From NCBI GenBank assembly GCA_947044405.1, contig CAMRHE010000322.1:1736001-1800000 (forward strand): a DNA stretch of 64,000 nucleotides, in the 5' to 3' direction. The notes beneath the pieces were generated by a model. It made no database searches, was not told the DNA's origin, and saw only the letters and a program-made list of their open reading frames with translations. Source of the DNA: Leptodactylus fallax. Lineage: Eukaryota; Chordata; Amphibia; Anura; Leptodactylidae. Of this stretch, positions 22,617-33,760 are shown piece after piece (position 1 is the stretch's first letter; each line of letters starts with the position of its first letter). Both the position numbers and the translations under genes were made by a program.

Positions 22617-23041
22617 TGTGAGCCAGGGGGCGCTGTTGAGCGACCCAGGCCAGACCAGAAAAGGCTCTCAGCCACGCCTTTGGGTGGTGGCATGTAACTC
22701 CAGAGGGGCTGGAGCATCCTGCAGGAAGCAGGAAATGGTAGTGGACCAGCTAGGACAGAGAGAGAGGCTCTGTCCCAAAAGGGCTGGCGTCCACAGGGGA
22801 CTGTTGCTAGAGCTGAGCAACAGTCAGGACAGTTAGGGGCTCAAGGAGTGAGTTAGGCCCTAACTGTGGCATAGGTTTTTTTTTGTTGTTTTGTTATGTT
22901 GCAGTTAAGCTGAATAAAGCCACTTTTATTTTACGCTTGGACCGTCTGAAAGCTATCTTTCCGGCGCCCAGTACCACGAACCACCGCTGTCCGGACCAGG
23001 AGTCTGCCGCCATTTGAGTTTAATTCCCCCAAGCTGTCACA
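22617..23041 (+). repeat. 5' LTR
   Basis: TGTGAGCCAGGGGGCGCTG to AAGCTGTCACA. Contains AATAAA at 22913-22918, the likely poly(A) signal of the element transcript. The inverted TGTGA/TCACA termini are typical. Confidence 0.9.
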
Positions 23042-23547
23042 TATGGTGGAGAAAGCGCGCATAAAGAGATCCACGCAAGGCCTGGAAGACAAGTGTTTGG
23101 TGACTGCAGTACTGCTAAGTGTGCATTGTGGCCTACAGCTGGAAGAAATCTATGATTTCAACTGAAGAAACCCAGGGAGGGGTGAGTGAATTGCAACATA
23201 ACAATGTGAAAGTAAAAACTCTGGATGAGGAATCCAGGGAATGGACTTTGTGTATACTGTGGCACAGAAGTCTGTGAAATGTTTGCTGATGGCAAGAAAG
23301 TAAGCAATGTGTATAGAAGATGGATATTGCAAACAGTGCTGGTTGTTGTAGTGCCACATAAACAGTCTATGTGAAAGGCTATGGTGCCATGTTGGTGTTT
23401 TCTGTGGAAGACAGAAGAAAATGCTGGTTGTTGTAGTGCCACATAAGTTAACTGTTTGAATACATGTGACTGCAGAAGATAGCAAAAAGTTGCTGCTGGT
23501 TGAATCCAAGGTTGCTGTGGAATATTGTGTAATCTTGCTAGTAAACC
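23042..23547 (+). other. Leader between 5' LTR and coiled-coil frame
   Basis: About 500 bases without a convincing frame. A 25-base phrase beginning tgctggttgttgtagtgcc occurs twice, at 23337-23361 and 23422-23446, 85 bases apart. The leader ends in aaaccATGG, a strong vertebrate start context for the frame at 23548. Confidence 0.7.
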
Positions 23548-26105
23548 ATGGGCAAGAAAAAGAGAATTTCAGCTTGTAATAAAGCAGAGCAGTTATGCAC
23601 AGGTTTATTAGTGCAGCAGTCTGAATGCAGAGAGACACAAAACCCGGAGCAGATCAGTTGGAGTGCAAGTAAAGATAAAGGGTTGCATGATGGTGACTCA
23701 ATTTTTCTAAAGCACCTCTGTTCTATGATGGAATATGTCCCTACTGAGTGTGTCATTGAGAAGGAGTTTGCTGAAATGAAATGTGCTCTATCTAATGAAG
23801 TTATACAGAGTGTAGAGCAAAAGCAAGTGCTTGAGAAGCAATTGCAGGATTTAAAGGAGCAGCATGTTCAAGACTCCATTGTCAAAGAGAGTGTCATTGA
23901 AAAATTAAGAGATGAGCTTGAAACTGCTAAACATGAGAGAAGTGAATTTTTGCAGAGTCAGACAGAATGTCTGGATGACCAAGCTAGGATGTGTGTAAAC
24001 CTTTCGGCTGCCTTAGCTGACAAAGAAAATGAAATTGCCGAGCTGAGGAAGTATGTGTCTGACCGAGAGAGTGATTTAGAATCTGTGGTGCAGATATTGC
24101 AGTCAGAGCAAAACTTGCATCAGGTTCGCCTAAATGGTGAAATCCATGAATGGCGAAGTAAAGCTGGAGTTCTGGAACAAAGAGAAAGTGAACTCAAAGC
24201 TAGAATATGTAGCGCTGTCAGGATCTTGTGAAGATAATGAGAAGTCTGTTTTGGTGCAAAATAAAGACAAAGATTTGATGGAGATGTCATCTGTCCATGC
24301 TCAGAAAGTGCAAACCTTACAGGAGAGTCACAAAAAGGTAGAGACTCAACTTCAAGTGATGCAACTAAAAGTCACAGAAGGGGACAGGTTTCAAGCAGAG
24401 CTGCTAGACAAGGCAAACAGACTACAGGCTCAGGCGACTGATATGAAGAAAAAAATGGAGGATTTGCTTAGCTCCAAGGATGAAGTTGAGACAAACCTGG
24501 AATCTGTGCAGATATTGTATGAGAACAAAGCTAATGCTTATGAGGTGCTGGAAAAGGCCAAGAGAGAATTGGACCTCCAGACAGAAGACATGAGGATTCA
24601 GTTTGAAGGAAACCTGTCTAATTTATCTGCTGAGATTGTAGATCTAAAAATGCTTGTTTCTAAATTAAAGGTGCAAGTGAACAAGCAGGAGGAAATCAAG
24701 AAACAGCTGGAGTTTCAGATGGATCACGTGAAGCTTGAGTCAGAAATAAAGTTGGAAGAGCGCACTGTTCAGATTGAACAGTTAAAAACCGAAGTGGAAT
24801 CTAAAAGAGAAGAATTGGATCGGTTGCAGCAGTCTCTATCCAATACTGAACAGTCGGCATCTGCCCTATCTTCAAAGCTGGCAGCACTAGAAGCTGAGAA
24901 GGATTCGCTGCAGAGCCTGTTTAACCTCTAAAGAATCAGAGCTGCAAGGTGCACTAGTAAAGACTGAGATGGAAGCAGCACAGAAAAATGTCGCAGTGAA
25001 GAAAGTTCTGGAGCTGGAATCAGAGATTTGTGCGCTACAGAATGCGTTAGAATTGGAAAAAGCTGCCAGCATAGAGGCAGAGAAAGGAGAATCATTAAGT
25101 CAGACAGACATGAGTGACCTGTCCACGGATGTTGATACCAATGATCAGATTATGATGAAACCATGTGACTCGGTAAAACGTCAAGTAGAGGGTATAGTAC
25201 CCCAGGAAGATGCTGCTAAAGGTGGACTTCCTGCAAAATGTGAGGAGGCCAAAGAAGGTCCAACAGAAGAAGAAACTGTGATTGGTCACACACTGCCTGT
25301 GACAGAGTGGGTCCAGCCTCAAACCAATGAGGTCCAAAGCCTAGAGGGCTGTGAGATGATAAATAAGGTGAAGGGTCACCAAAAGTGTGGAACAAGAGTC
25401 TGTAAGAAGACTGACCACCCATATGTTGTCCCAACAGCTAAAGTGTCTGAAGCCATTGTGGAGAACGGTGTTGCTGTACCTGTCTCTAGCCAAATGTCTG
25501 GTGGACAAACGGTGAATAATGACTCCATGTTGTCTGTGAAGGAGGAGTCAGGAAGTAAGAGATGGTTACATGTCACCAATGATGTGACAGTTGTTAAAGA
25601 CATACCAGAAAATGTAGTTCAGCGTGATCTATTTTGTGAGAGTGTACTGTATGGCCCTTGTGCAGAAGGAGAAGATATTGCAGTACAGAGATTGTGTATC
25701 TCAAACAAAGAGGAGAGCAAGCAGCCTATGTCTCCTAAACTTCTAAGCCTTGATGGTGATGGCAAAGTTTGCTTTGAGATGAAGGTTACGGAAAAAGTTC
25801 CCGTGATACAGTTATACTCTAAAGACATTGATGTACATGAAGTACGTGTTAGTTGGTCTCTGAGCTCCTGTGAATTCATGATAGGTGAAGATGAAGGTTT
25901 TTACGGCTATTCACTAAAGGGATCAAAGTCATGCAATGGGATGGCTGAAGACTATGGCGAGAGATGTGATGAAAATGATGTGATCCCCTGTATGACGAAT
26001 TGTGAAGGTGATGAAGGAAAACTTGCCTTTGCACAGAATGGCCAGGATCTTGGCGTAGCATCGAAAGTGATGAGAAGACGGAAAACTCGATGGAGCGGAA
26101 TTTGA
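23548..26105 (+). pseudogene. Coiled-coil protein carried by the LTR element, broken by two frameshifts
   Basis: The ATG at 23548 sits in AAACCATGG. Three consecutive open frames cover about 850 codons: 23548 to about 24225, about 24210-24920 and about 24921-26105. Shifts fall near 24210-24230 and near 24915; on both sides the heptad-rich text continues. Residues about 50-490 are rich in Glu/Lys/Leu/Gln with long uninterrupted heptads (for example VEQKQVLEKQLQDLKEQ, KLRDELETAKHERSEF, TEVESKREELDRLQQSL), predicting a parallel coiled coil. The last roughly 330 residues are acidic, low in heptads and end [10 protein letters not shown]. No transmembrane segment, zinc finger or enzyme motif seen. 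I do not recognise the gene. It resembles cellular tether or centrosome-type coiled coils in composition only; a captured host transcript or a highly derived structural protein are both possible. Confidence 0.7.
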
Positions 26106-26212
26106 AAGAAAAGACCACCAGATTGAGACTTCTGGAGAGACAATGGACAGGCATACATGGTTGAAGAGGGACTTCATCATAGGATGTCTCGTCCCATTGT
26201 AACTCACCCCAT

Positions 26213-26241
26213 GGGTAGTGAGCTGAGGGGGAGGGTATGTA
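26213..26241 (+). promoter_or_regulatory. Polypurine tract of the LTR element
   Basis: gtgagctgagggggagggta immediately precedes tgtatgtgagcc at the 3' LTR. Purine-rich runs here prime plus-strand DNA synthesis in LTR elements. Known for the class; here inferred from position. Confidence 0.65.
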
Positions 26242-26665
26242 TGTGAGCCAGGGGGTGCTGTTGAGCGACCCAGGCCAGACCAGAAAAGGCTCTCAGCCAC
26301 GCCTTTGGGTGGTGGCACGTAACTCCAGAGGGGCTGGAGCATCCTGCAGGAAGCAGGAAATGGTAGTGGACCAGCTAGGACAGAGAGAGAGGCTCTGTCC
26401 CAAAAGGGCTGGCGTCCACAGGGGACTGTTGCTAGAGCTGAGCAACAGTCAGGACAGTTAGGGGCTCAAGGAGTGAGTTAGGCCCTAACTGTGGCACAGG
26501 TTTTTTTTGTTGTTTTGTTATGTTGCAGTTAAGCTGAATAAAGCCACTTTTATTTTACGCTTGGACCGTCTGAAAGCTATCTTTCCGGCGCCCAGTACCA
26601 CGAACCACCGCTGTCCGGACCAGGAGTCTGCCGCCATTTGAGTTTAATTCCCCCAAGCTGTCACA
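26242..26665 (+). repeat. 3' LTR
   Basis: Near-identical to 22617-23041, with three C/T differences and one T fewer in the poly-T run near 26503. AATAAA at 26537-26542. Confidence 0.9.
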
Positions 26666-27098
26666 CTGTGTTCAGGATCGATTATACAGTACTGTCAGCC
26701 TATGCATAAGCATTGGCTGACAGCCAGTATACACTCCAATACTTCTGTATTGGAGTGTATAACACTCAATCAGCGATCAAAAGATCGCTGGTTAATATCC
26801 ATTATTAAAAGAAATAAAGTATGTAAAAAAAAAAAAAAAAAATTTACAAATATTAAACCCCCCCCCCCCCAATAAAATGCCCCTTTTTTTCCCTTATACA
26901 GTATAAAAACACACACTACAGTATAAAGCACTACATATTTGGTATTGCCATATCTGTAACAAACTATACAATAAAAGTAAACCATTAGTTAACCTGCATG
27001 GTAAACGTCGCAGAAAAAAAGAAACGGAAATAAAAACGCTAGAAGTAACAATTTTTGCCTTCTTGCCTCAGATAAAGAAAAGTGATCAAAAAATCATA

Positions 27099-28684
27099 CA
27101 CTACCGTTCAAAAGTTTGGGGTCACCCAGACAATTTTGTGTTTTCCATGAAAACTCACACTTTTATTTATCAAATGAGTTGCAAAATGAATAGAAAATAT
27201 AGTCAAGACATTGCCAAGGTTAGAAATAATGATTTTTATTTTAAATAATAATTTTCTCCTTCAAACTTTGCTTTCGTCAAAGAATGCTCCATTTGCAGCA
27301 ATTACATCATTGGAGACCGTTGGCATTCTAGCTGTTAATTTGCTGAGGTAATCTGGAGAAATTTCACCCCATGCTTCCAGAAGCCCCTCCCACAAGTTGG
27401 ATTGGCTTGATGGGCACTTTTTGCGTACCATACGGTCAAGCTGCTCCCACAACAGCTCAATGGGGTTGAGGTGTGGTGACTGCGCTGGCCACTCCATTAC
27501 AGAAAGAATACCAGCTGCCTGCTTCTTCCCTAAATAGTTCTTGCATAATTTGGAGGTGTGCTTTGGGTCATTGTCCTGTTGTAGGATGAAATTGGCTCCA
27601 ATCAAGCGCTGTCTACAGGGTATGGCATGGCGTTGCAAAATGGAGTGATAGCCTTCCTTATTCAAAATCCCTTTTACTTTGTACAAATCTCCCACTTTAC
27701 CAGCACCAAAGCAACCCCAGACCACCACATTACCCACCGTGCTTGACAGATGGCGTCAGGCACTATTCCAGCATCTTCTCAGTTGTTCTGCGTCTCACAA
27801 ATGTTCTTCTGTGTGATCCAAACACCTCAAACTTCGATTCGTCTGTCCATAACACTTTTTTCCAATCTTCCTCTGTCCAATGTCTGTGTTCTTTTGCCCA
27901 TATTTAATCTTTTCCTTTTATTAGCCAGTCTCAGATATGGCTTTTTCTTGGCCACTCTGCCCTGAAGGCCAGCATCCCTGAGTCTTCTCTTCACTGTAGA
28001 CCTTGAAACTGGCGTACTATTTAATGAAACTGCCAGTTGAGGACCTGTGAGGTGTCGATTTCTCAAACTAAAGACTCTAATATACTTGTCTTGTTGCTCA
28101 GTTGTGCAGCGGGGCCTCCCACTTCTCTTTCTACTCTGGTTAGAGCCTGTTTGTGCTGACCTGTGAAGGGAGTAGTACACACCGTAGTAGGAAATCTTCA
28201 GTTTCTTGGCAATTTCTTGCATGGAATAGCCTTCATTTCTAAGAACAAGAATAGACTGTGAGTTTCACATGAAAGTTCTCTTCTTCTGGCCATTTTGAGA
28301 GTTTAATCGAACCAACAAATGTAATGCTCCAGATTCTCAACTAGCTCAAAGGAAGGTCAGTTTTGTAGCTTCTCTAACCAGCAAAACTGTTTTCAGCTGT
28401 GCTAACATACTTGCACAAGGGTTTTCTAAACATCCATTAGCCTTCTTACACAGTTAGCAAACACAATGTACCATTAGAACACTGGAGTGATGGTTGCTGG
28501 AAATGGGCCTCTATACACCTATGTAGATATTGCATTGAAAACCAGACGTTTGCAGCTAGAATAGTCATTTAGCACATTAACAATGTATAGAGTGTATTTC
28601 TGATTCATTTAATGTTATCTTCATTGAAAAAAAACTGTGCTTTTCTTTCAAAAATAAGTGACCCTAAACTTTTGAACGGTAGTG
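27099..28684 (-). mobile_element. Tc1-3: Intruder-type (DD38E) Tc1/mariner element
   Basis: Ends cactaccgttcaaaagtttg and aaacttttgaacggtagtg are inverted. TA precedes the left end (27097-27098). At the right end TG intervenes before TA. Length about 1.59 kb. It interrupts the modular repeat between agtgatcaaaaaatcata and gtatatatagcccaaaattg. Confidence 0.92.
27261..28293 (-). pseudogene. DD38E Tc1 transposase with several lesions
   Basis: The start is the ATG at 28293-28291 (MARRREL). Helix-turn-helix parts EIAKKLKISYYGVYYSL and RKRSGRPRCT follow. The second catalytic Asp (QQDNDPKH) and the Glu (NPIELLW) are separated by 38 residues, not 34: the published signature of the Intruder family, a sister of DD34E Tc1. 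Lesions: a one-base loss just after the start (near 28258), a one-base insertion near 27902, a TAG near 27753 and a two-base loss in the GGG-rich motif near 27738. The first Asp (WTDES) survives in the shifted segment near 27840. It ends FFDESKV-stop at 27261. Confidence 0.88.
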
Positions 28685-29719
28685 TGTATATATAGCCCAA
28701 AATTGTACCAATAAAAAGTAGCTTTTTCCGAAAAAAATAAGCTCTCAACTAGCTCCTTCAATAGAAAAATTAAAATGTTATACCTCTCAGAATATGGCGA
28801 TAGAAAAATAGATTTTTTTTTCCCGAAATGGATTTTTATTCAGCAAATTTAGAAATGCATGAAAAAAGCTATATAAATTTGATATTGCCTTAATTGTGCT
28901 GACCCATAGAATAAAGGTAAAATGTTATATGGTGAAGGGCAAAAATTTTTAAATGTTAAAAAGCAATGCTAGAATTGATTGATTTATTTATTTTTTTTTA
29001 AATCCACCCAGAAATAGTTAATTAAAATTTTGTTAATAAGTTATAGACACCCAAAAATGGTGTCATTAGAAAATGCATCTCATCCCGCAAAAAAATAAGC
29101 CCTTACATGACTACATCACAAGAAAAGTAAAAATATTCACTTTCCATTATCTACTATGCATTCATGTCTGGGATACTAATGCTCACTACAACACTTGATA
29201 AATTGTTTGAAGGGTGCAGTTTTCAAAATGGGGTCACTCTCTAGGGGATTCCACTTTTTTGGTATCTTAGAGGCTCTGCAAACATCACATGGTGTCCAGA
29301 TACCAAACCTCTAAATCTGCGCTCCAAAAGCCACATAGTGCTCCTTCCCTTCTGCGCCCTGCTGTGTGCCCAAACTGTAGTTTATACCCACATGTATGAC
29401 ATTGGTGTACCAAGGGTAACGTACTTAATGTTATATGTGAGTATAAAATGCTATTTGGGCACAGAAGTGAAGGAGCATTATTTTGGTTTTTGGACGACAT
29501 CACATTTTTGCAGAGCCCCTGAAATGCCCGTAAAATGGAATCCCCTGACATGTTACCCCATTTTGGAAACACCACCCCTGAAGGAATGTATCCAGGGGTA
29601 TAGTGGGTATAGTCTTCCTGACATGTATGCACTGCTGACGGTGAAAGGAGAAAATGGTGTGCCCAGCTTGTATCCAACACAAACGCTCCAAATGCTGTTG
29701 TGTCCAGGATACTCTCTTA

Positions 29720-30015
29720 GGGTGGGTTCACACTTGCAGCGGCACTCCGTCCGCCGCGAATCCTACCTAAATGTCAGAAAACTGGATAGGGAAAGGTTTG
29801 TGACGCTTTGCTTAAAAACTCATTAATTTGAATGGGTTTTTAAAGCAATGCACCGGTGTGCGCTTACACCCTCTGCGCCGAGAAGCCGTTTTAATTCGTC
29901 GGACACAAAGTCCTGCATGTCCGACTTTGTTACCTTATCCAGTCCCTATACAGTTTTCCGACATTTAGGTCGGATTCACGGCGGACGGAGTGCCGCTGCA
30001 AGTGTGAACCCACCC
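29720..30015. mobile_element. PIF/Harbinger-like fold-back MITE (GGGTGGGTTCACAC type)
   Basis: Ends gggtgggttcacact and agtgtgaacccaccc are perfectly inverted and continue through cagcggcactccgtccgcc. TTA flanks both sides (29717-29719 and 30016-30018). 296 bp, no coding capacity. Inserted in the modular repeat. Confidence 0.88.
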
Positions 30016-32070
30016 TTAACAGTTTTTGAATTTTATGTCTCTGCTGTCACAAACTGGGCACAACATATCGGGCACTGAAATGGCGAATCTCTGGAAAAAT
30101 TGCAATTTTCACTTGTCATTATCAGCTGCGCATTCATTTCTGGAAATTAAATGAATGCAACGCTCAAGGGTTAAAAATGCTTGCTACGCAACTTGATAAA
30201 TCCCTTGAAGGGTGTAGTTTCTGAAATGGGGTCACGTGTCATCTGTGGATTCCACTTTACTGCCAATTCAGGGGCTCTGCAAAAGTGGTATAACGTCCAA
30301 AAACCAAAATAGCGCTCCATCCCTTCTTTGTCGGCTGTGCCCAAACAGCAGTTTATACCCACATATGACATTACGTTATCCGGGGTAGAACCGTGTCATA
30401 CATGTGGGCATAAACTGCTGTTTGGGCGCATATGTGAAGGAGCGCTATATGCTTTTGGAGCACAGATTTAGATTTGTTGGTTTTTGGACGCCATGTAACG
30501 TTTGCAGAGACCCTAAAATTGCACTACAAAATGGGGTCACTTCTTGGGGAATTCCAATTTATTGACACCTCCAGGGCTCTGCAAAAACATGGGGACCAGA
30601 AAATCCCTCTAAATCTATACCCCAAAAGTTAAAAAGCGCAGTGCTACTTCCCTTCTGAGCCCTGCTGTGTGACCAGCAGCAGTTTATGCCCACATATACA
30701 GCTTCTTTGTAACCATGATAATCCACTTAATAGTTCTAGGAGTGCGTGTCTCTGATGACACAAAGTGGGCACAACATATTGGGCACTGAAATGGCATATT
30801 TTTATAAAAATTTCAATTTTCACTTTGTACATTCATTTTTCGGAAGCACTACAGGGCTCAAAATAATAATACCCCTTAGAAATTCCTTGAGGGGTGTAGT
30901 TTCTAAAATGGAGTCACTTTTAAGGGGTTTCCATTGTACTGGTACTTTAGGGGCCCTGCAAATGGGACATGGCACCTGAAAACTATTCTAGCAAAATCTG
31001 CCCTCCAAAATCCAAATAGTGCTCTTTCTATTCTGAGCCCTGTCATGTACCCATACAACTTTTTACAACCACATATTGGGTATTCTTGTGTTCAGGAGCA
31101 ATTCTTTAACTACTTATGGGGTGCTTTTTCTCCTTTTAACCCCTTTGGAAAATTAAAACTTTAGGGATAAAGTGACGTTTTAGTAATTTTTCGTTTACAC
31201 ATCCCAATGTTGATTAAATCTGTGAAACGGCTGTGAGGTCAAAATGCTCACTATACCTCTTGATAAATTCTGTCGGGTGTACTTTCCAAAATGAGGTCAC
31301 TTTTGGAGGGTTTCCATTGTTTTGGTACTCTAGGGGCTCTGCAAATGAGACATGGCACCTGAAAACTATTCCAGCAAAATCTGCTTTTCAGTCACCCAGC
31401 GTCGCTCCTTCCCTTCTGTGCACTGCCCTGTGCCTAAACATCAGTTTACACTCATACGTGGGGTATTTCTGTGCTCGGGAGAAATTGTCTAACAAACTGT
31501 GAGATGCATTTTCTCCTTTAACCCCTTGTCAATGTATTTATTTTAGGACTAAATGAACTCATTATTGAAGAAAAATTATCTAAATTTCACCTTCATATTG
31601 TTTTAATTCTCATGAAATCCCCTTTAGAACTGAAGTGGTCCCTAACAAATGGGTTTGGGAAATTTTCTTATAAATCTGGAAAAATCGCTGTTACACTTTA
31701 TAATGTCCAAAATAAATTAAAGGACGATTAAGAAATGCCGATTTAAAGCAGAGATATGGTAGATAATATTTATTAATGTATTTGGATGGTATGACTATCT
31801 TGTCTGAAAAGCAGAGCATTTCACATTTTGAAAACTGCGAATTTTTCCAAATTTCCATCACATTTCCTATTTTTTTTTTAATAAACGTAAAAAATATTGA
31901 TCAATGTTTAACACTCACATGAAGCACAATGTGTCACAAAAACAATCTCAAATTTACTTGTGTAAGTTATAGCATCTCAAAGTTATTGCATTATAAAGTG
32001 ACACATGTCAATTTTGAAAAATGAGGTTTGGTCATTAAGGTACTTTTAGGCCCGGTCCTTAAGGGGTTAA

Positions 32071-32463
32071 AGAATAGACAAACTTCCTCATTGAACATGG
32101 TTCTCATTGTCATTATATACTTGGAAGCCCTATAATGCTAACAAGGCTTGATTTGATTTTCATCAAGGGGGGTGCATGAATATTGTTTATTTTATATTAA
32201 CTCTTTATATACAAATAAACACCTCTTGCAAACTTAGTCCCCATTGTTATTAGATATTTGAGTATAAGTCAGAGAATAAGGGCTCTTGCCTGATAACTTT
32301 TTAATGAGTAAGGAGAAATATATAATTGTATGTGTGTTTGTGTGTGTGTACTGACTCGAGTAAAAATAACTTTTTTTTTTTTTTTGCCAATAAAACATTT
32401 ATTTTTACTTAGGAACAGTAGGACGTCCATCATCTTCTCCAGATTCTTCAGTATTTTCACTTA
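32071..32463. other. No gene recognised
   Basis: AT-rich sequence with a GT-rich piece near 32329-32348 and poly-T near 32371-32385. Nothing supported. Confidence 0.5.
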
Positions 32464-32675
32464 CAATGTGGAAAAAAAAAATATTTAGTCAGCCACCAAT
32501 TGTGCAAGTTCTCCCACTTAAAAAGATGAGGCCTGTAATTGACATCATAGGTAGACCTCAACTATGAGAGACAAAATGAGAAAACAAATCCAGAAAATCA
32601 CGTTGTCTGATTTTTAAAGAATTTATTTGCAAATTATGGTGGAAAATTAGTATTTGGTCAATAAAAAAGTTCATC

Positions 32676-33121
32676 TCAATACTTTGTTATGTATCCTTTG
32701 TTGGCAATGACAGAGGTCAAACGTTTTGTGTAAGTCTTCACAAGGTTGGCACACACTGTTGCTGGTATGTTGGCCCATTCCTCCATGCAGATCTCTAGAG
32801 CAGTGATGTTGTGGGGCTGTCGCTGGGCAACACGAACTTTCAACTCCCTCCAGAGGTTTTCTATGGGGTTGAGATCTGGAGACTGGCTAGGCCACTCCAG
32901 GACCTTGAAATGCTTCTTACGAAGCCACTCCTTCGTTGCCCTGGTGGTGTGCTTGGGATCATTGTCATGCTGAAAGACCCATCCACGTTTCATCTTCAAT
33001 GCCCTTGCTGATGGAAGGAGGTTTGTACTGAAAATCTCACGATACATGGCCCCATTCATTCTTTAATGTACACGGATCAGTCGTCCTGGTCCCTTTGCAG
33101 AGAAACAGCCCCAAAGCATGA
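32676..33121 (-). pseudogene. C-terminal half of Tc1 transposase, family A
   Basis: Minus strand from IMLWGCFSAKGPGRLIRV, with a TAA just before [11 protein letters not shown] at about 33064. It continues through [17 protein letters not shown] and NPIENLW (34 residues between Asp and Glu) and ends [15 protein letters not shown] at 32676. It lacks the DNA-binding domain and the first catalytic Asp. Confidence 0.88.
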
Positions 33122-33760
33122 TGAGTGCAAATTTGCCTCCAGTATTTGCTGATAACGTGCTGCATTCATCTTTCCTTCAACTTTGACCAAGTTTCCTGTG
33201 CCTTTGAAGCTCACACATCTCCACATCATCAGTGAACCACCTTTGTGCTTTACAGTAGGAATGGCGATCCTTTCGTCATAGGCCTTGTTGACACCTCTCC
33301 AAATGTAACATTTATGGTTGTGGTCAAAAAGTTCGATTTTTGTCTCATCACTCCAAATTACCTTGTTCCAGAAGTTTTGAGGCTTGTCTCTGTGCAGTTT
33401 GGCGTATTGAAGGTGAGATTCTTTGGCATTTGCGCAGTAATGGCTTTCTTCTGGCAACTCGACCATGCAGCCCATTTTATTTCAAGTGCCTCCTTATTGT
33501 GCATCTTGAAACAGCCACACCGATAGTTTTCAGAGAGTCCTGTATTTCAGCTGATGATATGTGCGGGTTTTTCTTTGCATGCCGAACAATTTTCTGGGCA
33601 GTTGTGGCCGAAATTTTGGTTTCCATTTGTTAATCACAGTTTGAACACTGCTGACTGGCATTATCAATTCCTTGGATATCTTTTTGTATCCCTTTCCCAT
33701 TTTATACAGTTCAACTACCTTCTCCCGTAGATCCGTGGACAATTCTTTTGCTTTCCCCAT
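33122..33760 (-). pseudogene. N-terminal half of Tc1 transposase, family B
   Basis: The start ATG is at 33760 (MGKAKELSTDLREKVVELYK). The helix-turn-helix GYKKISKELIMPVSSVQTVI is clear, then a frameshift follows (about 33600-33625) in the linker. A shifted frame resumes at about 33475 with YAKLHRDKPQNFWNKVIWSD and the first catalytic Asp. It stops being family B after MNAARYQQILEANLH near 33124. Second Asp and Glu of family B are absent. Confidence 0.85.

Larger units (their letters stand above)
22617..26665 (+). mobile_element. Young non-autonomous LTR retrotransposon with coiled-coil cargo
   Basis: Two direct terminal repeats of 425 and 424 bases (22617-23041 and 26242-26665) begin TGTGA and end TCACA. 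They differ by three C/T transitions and one T in a poly-T run. A purine tract gctgagggggagggta lies just before the right LTR. Just after the left LTR TGGTGGAGAAAGCG (23044 on) is a candidate primer-binding site; its tRNA is not identified. The 3.2-kb interior has no gag zinc knuckle, protease, RT, RNase H, integrase or env motif; it carries a long coiled-coil frame. Such an element would depend on proteins of another LTR element. The flanks aagta and ctgtg do not match, so no target duplication is visible. Confidence 0.88.
26690..32070 (+). repeat. Long copy of the modular TTAACCCC family, split by Tc1-3 and a MITE
   Basis: Starts with hairpins (gtcagcc..ggctgac, acactccaatac/gtattggagtgt, agcgatc/gatcgct), then A- and C-runs and a tatttggtattgcc block. 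After the Tc1 insertion come tataaatttgatattgcc and related phrases. From 29150 come the aggggtgtagttt modules at about 29211, 30207, 30528 (partial), 30893 and 31273. Modules at 29345-29600 and 30300-30480 are arranged as palindromes around gccacat/atgtg centres. It ends with ggtacttttaggcccggtcc and ttaaggggttaa at about 32069. No conserved frame. Confidence 0.7.

Noticed and set aside
23150..23638. 162-codon frame on the minus strand at the 5' side of the LTR element
   Set aside because: It is antisense to the leader and the start of the coiled-coil frame, with no family motif and no start context.
22617..26665. The LTR element as an endogenous retrovirus
   Set aside because: No env, protease, RT or integrase text and no zinc knuckle; the LTR structure alone does not show a retroviral origin.
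29338..29826. 162-codon open frame on the plus strand in the modular repeat
   Set aside because: It runs across palindromic modules and into a MITE, and the frame is not kept in the other modules. It is a chance frame in repeat DNA.
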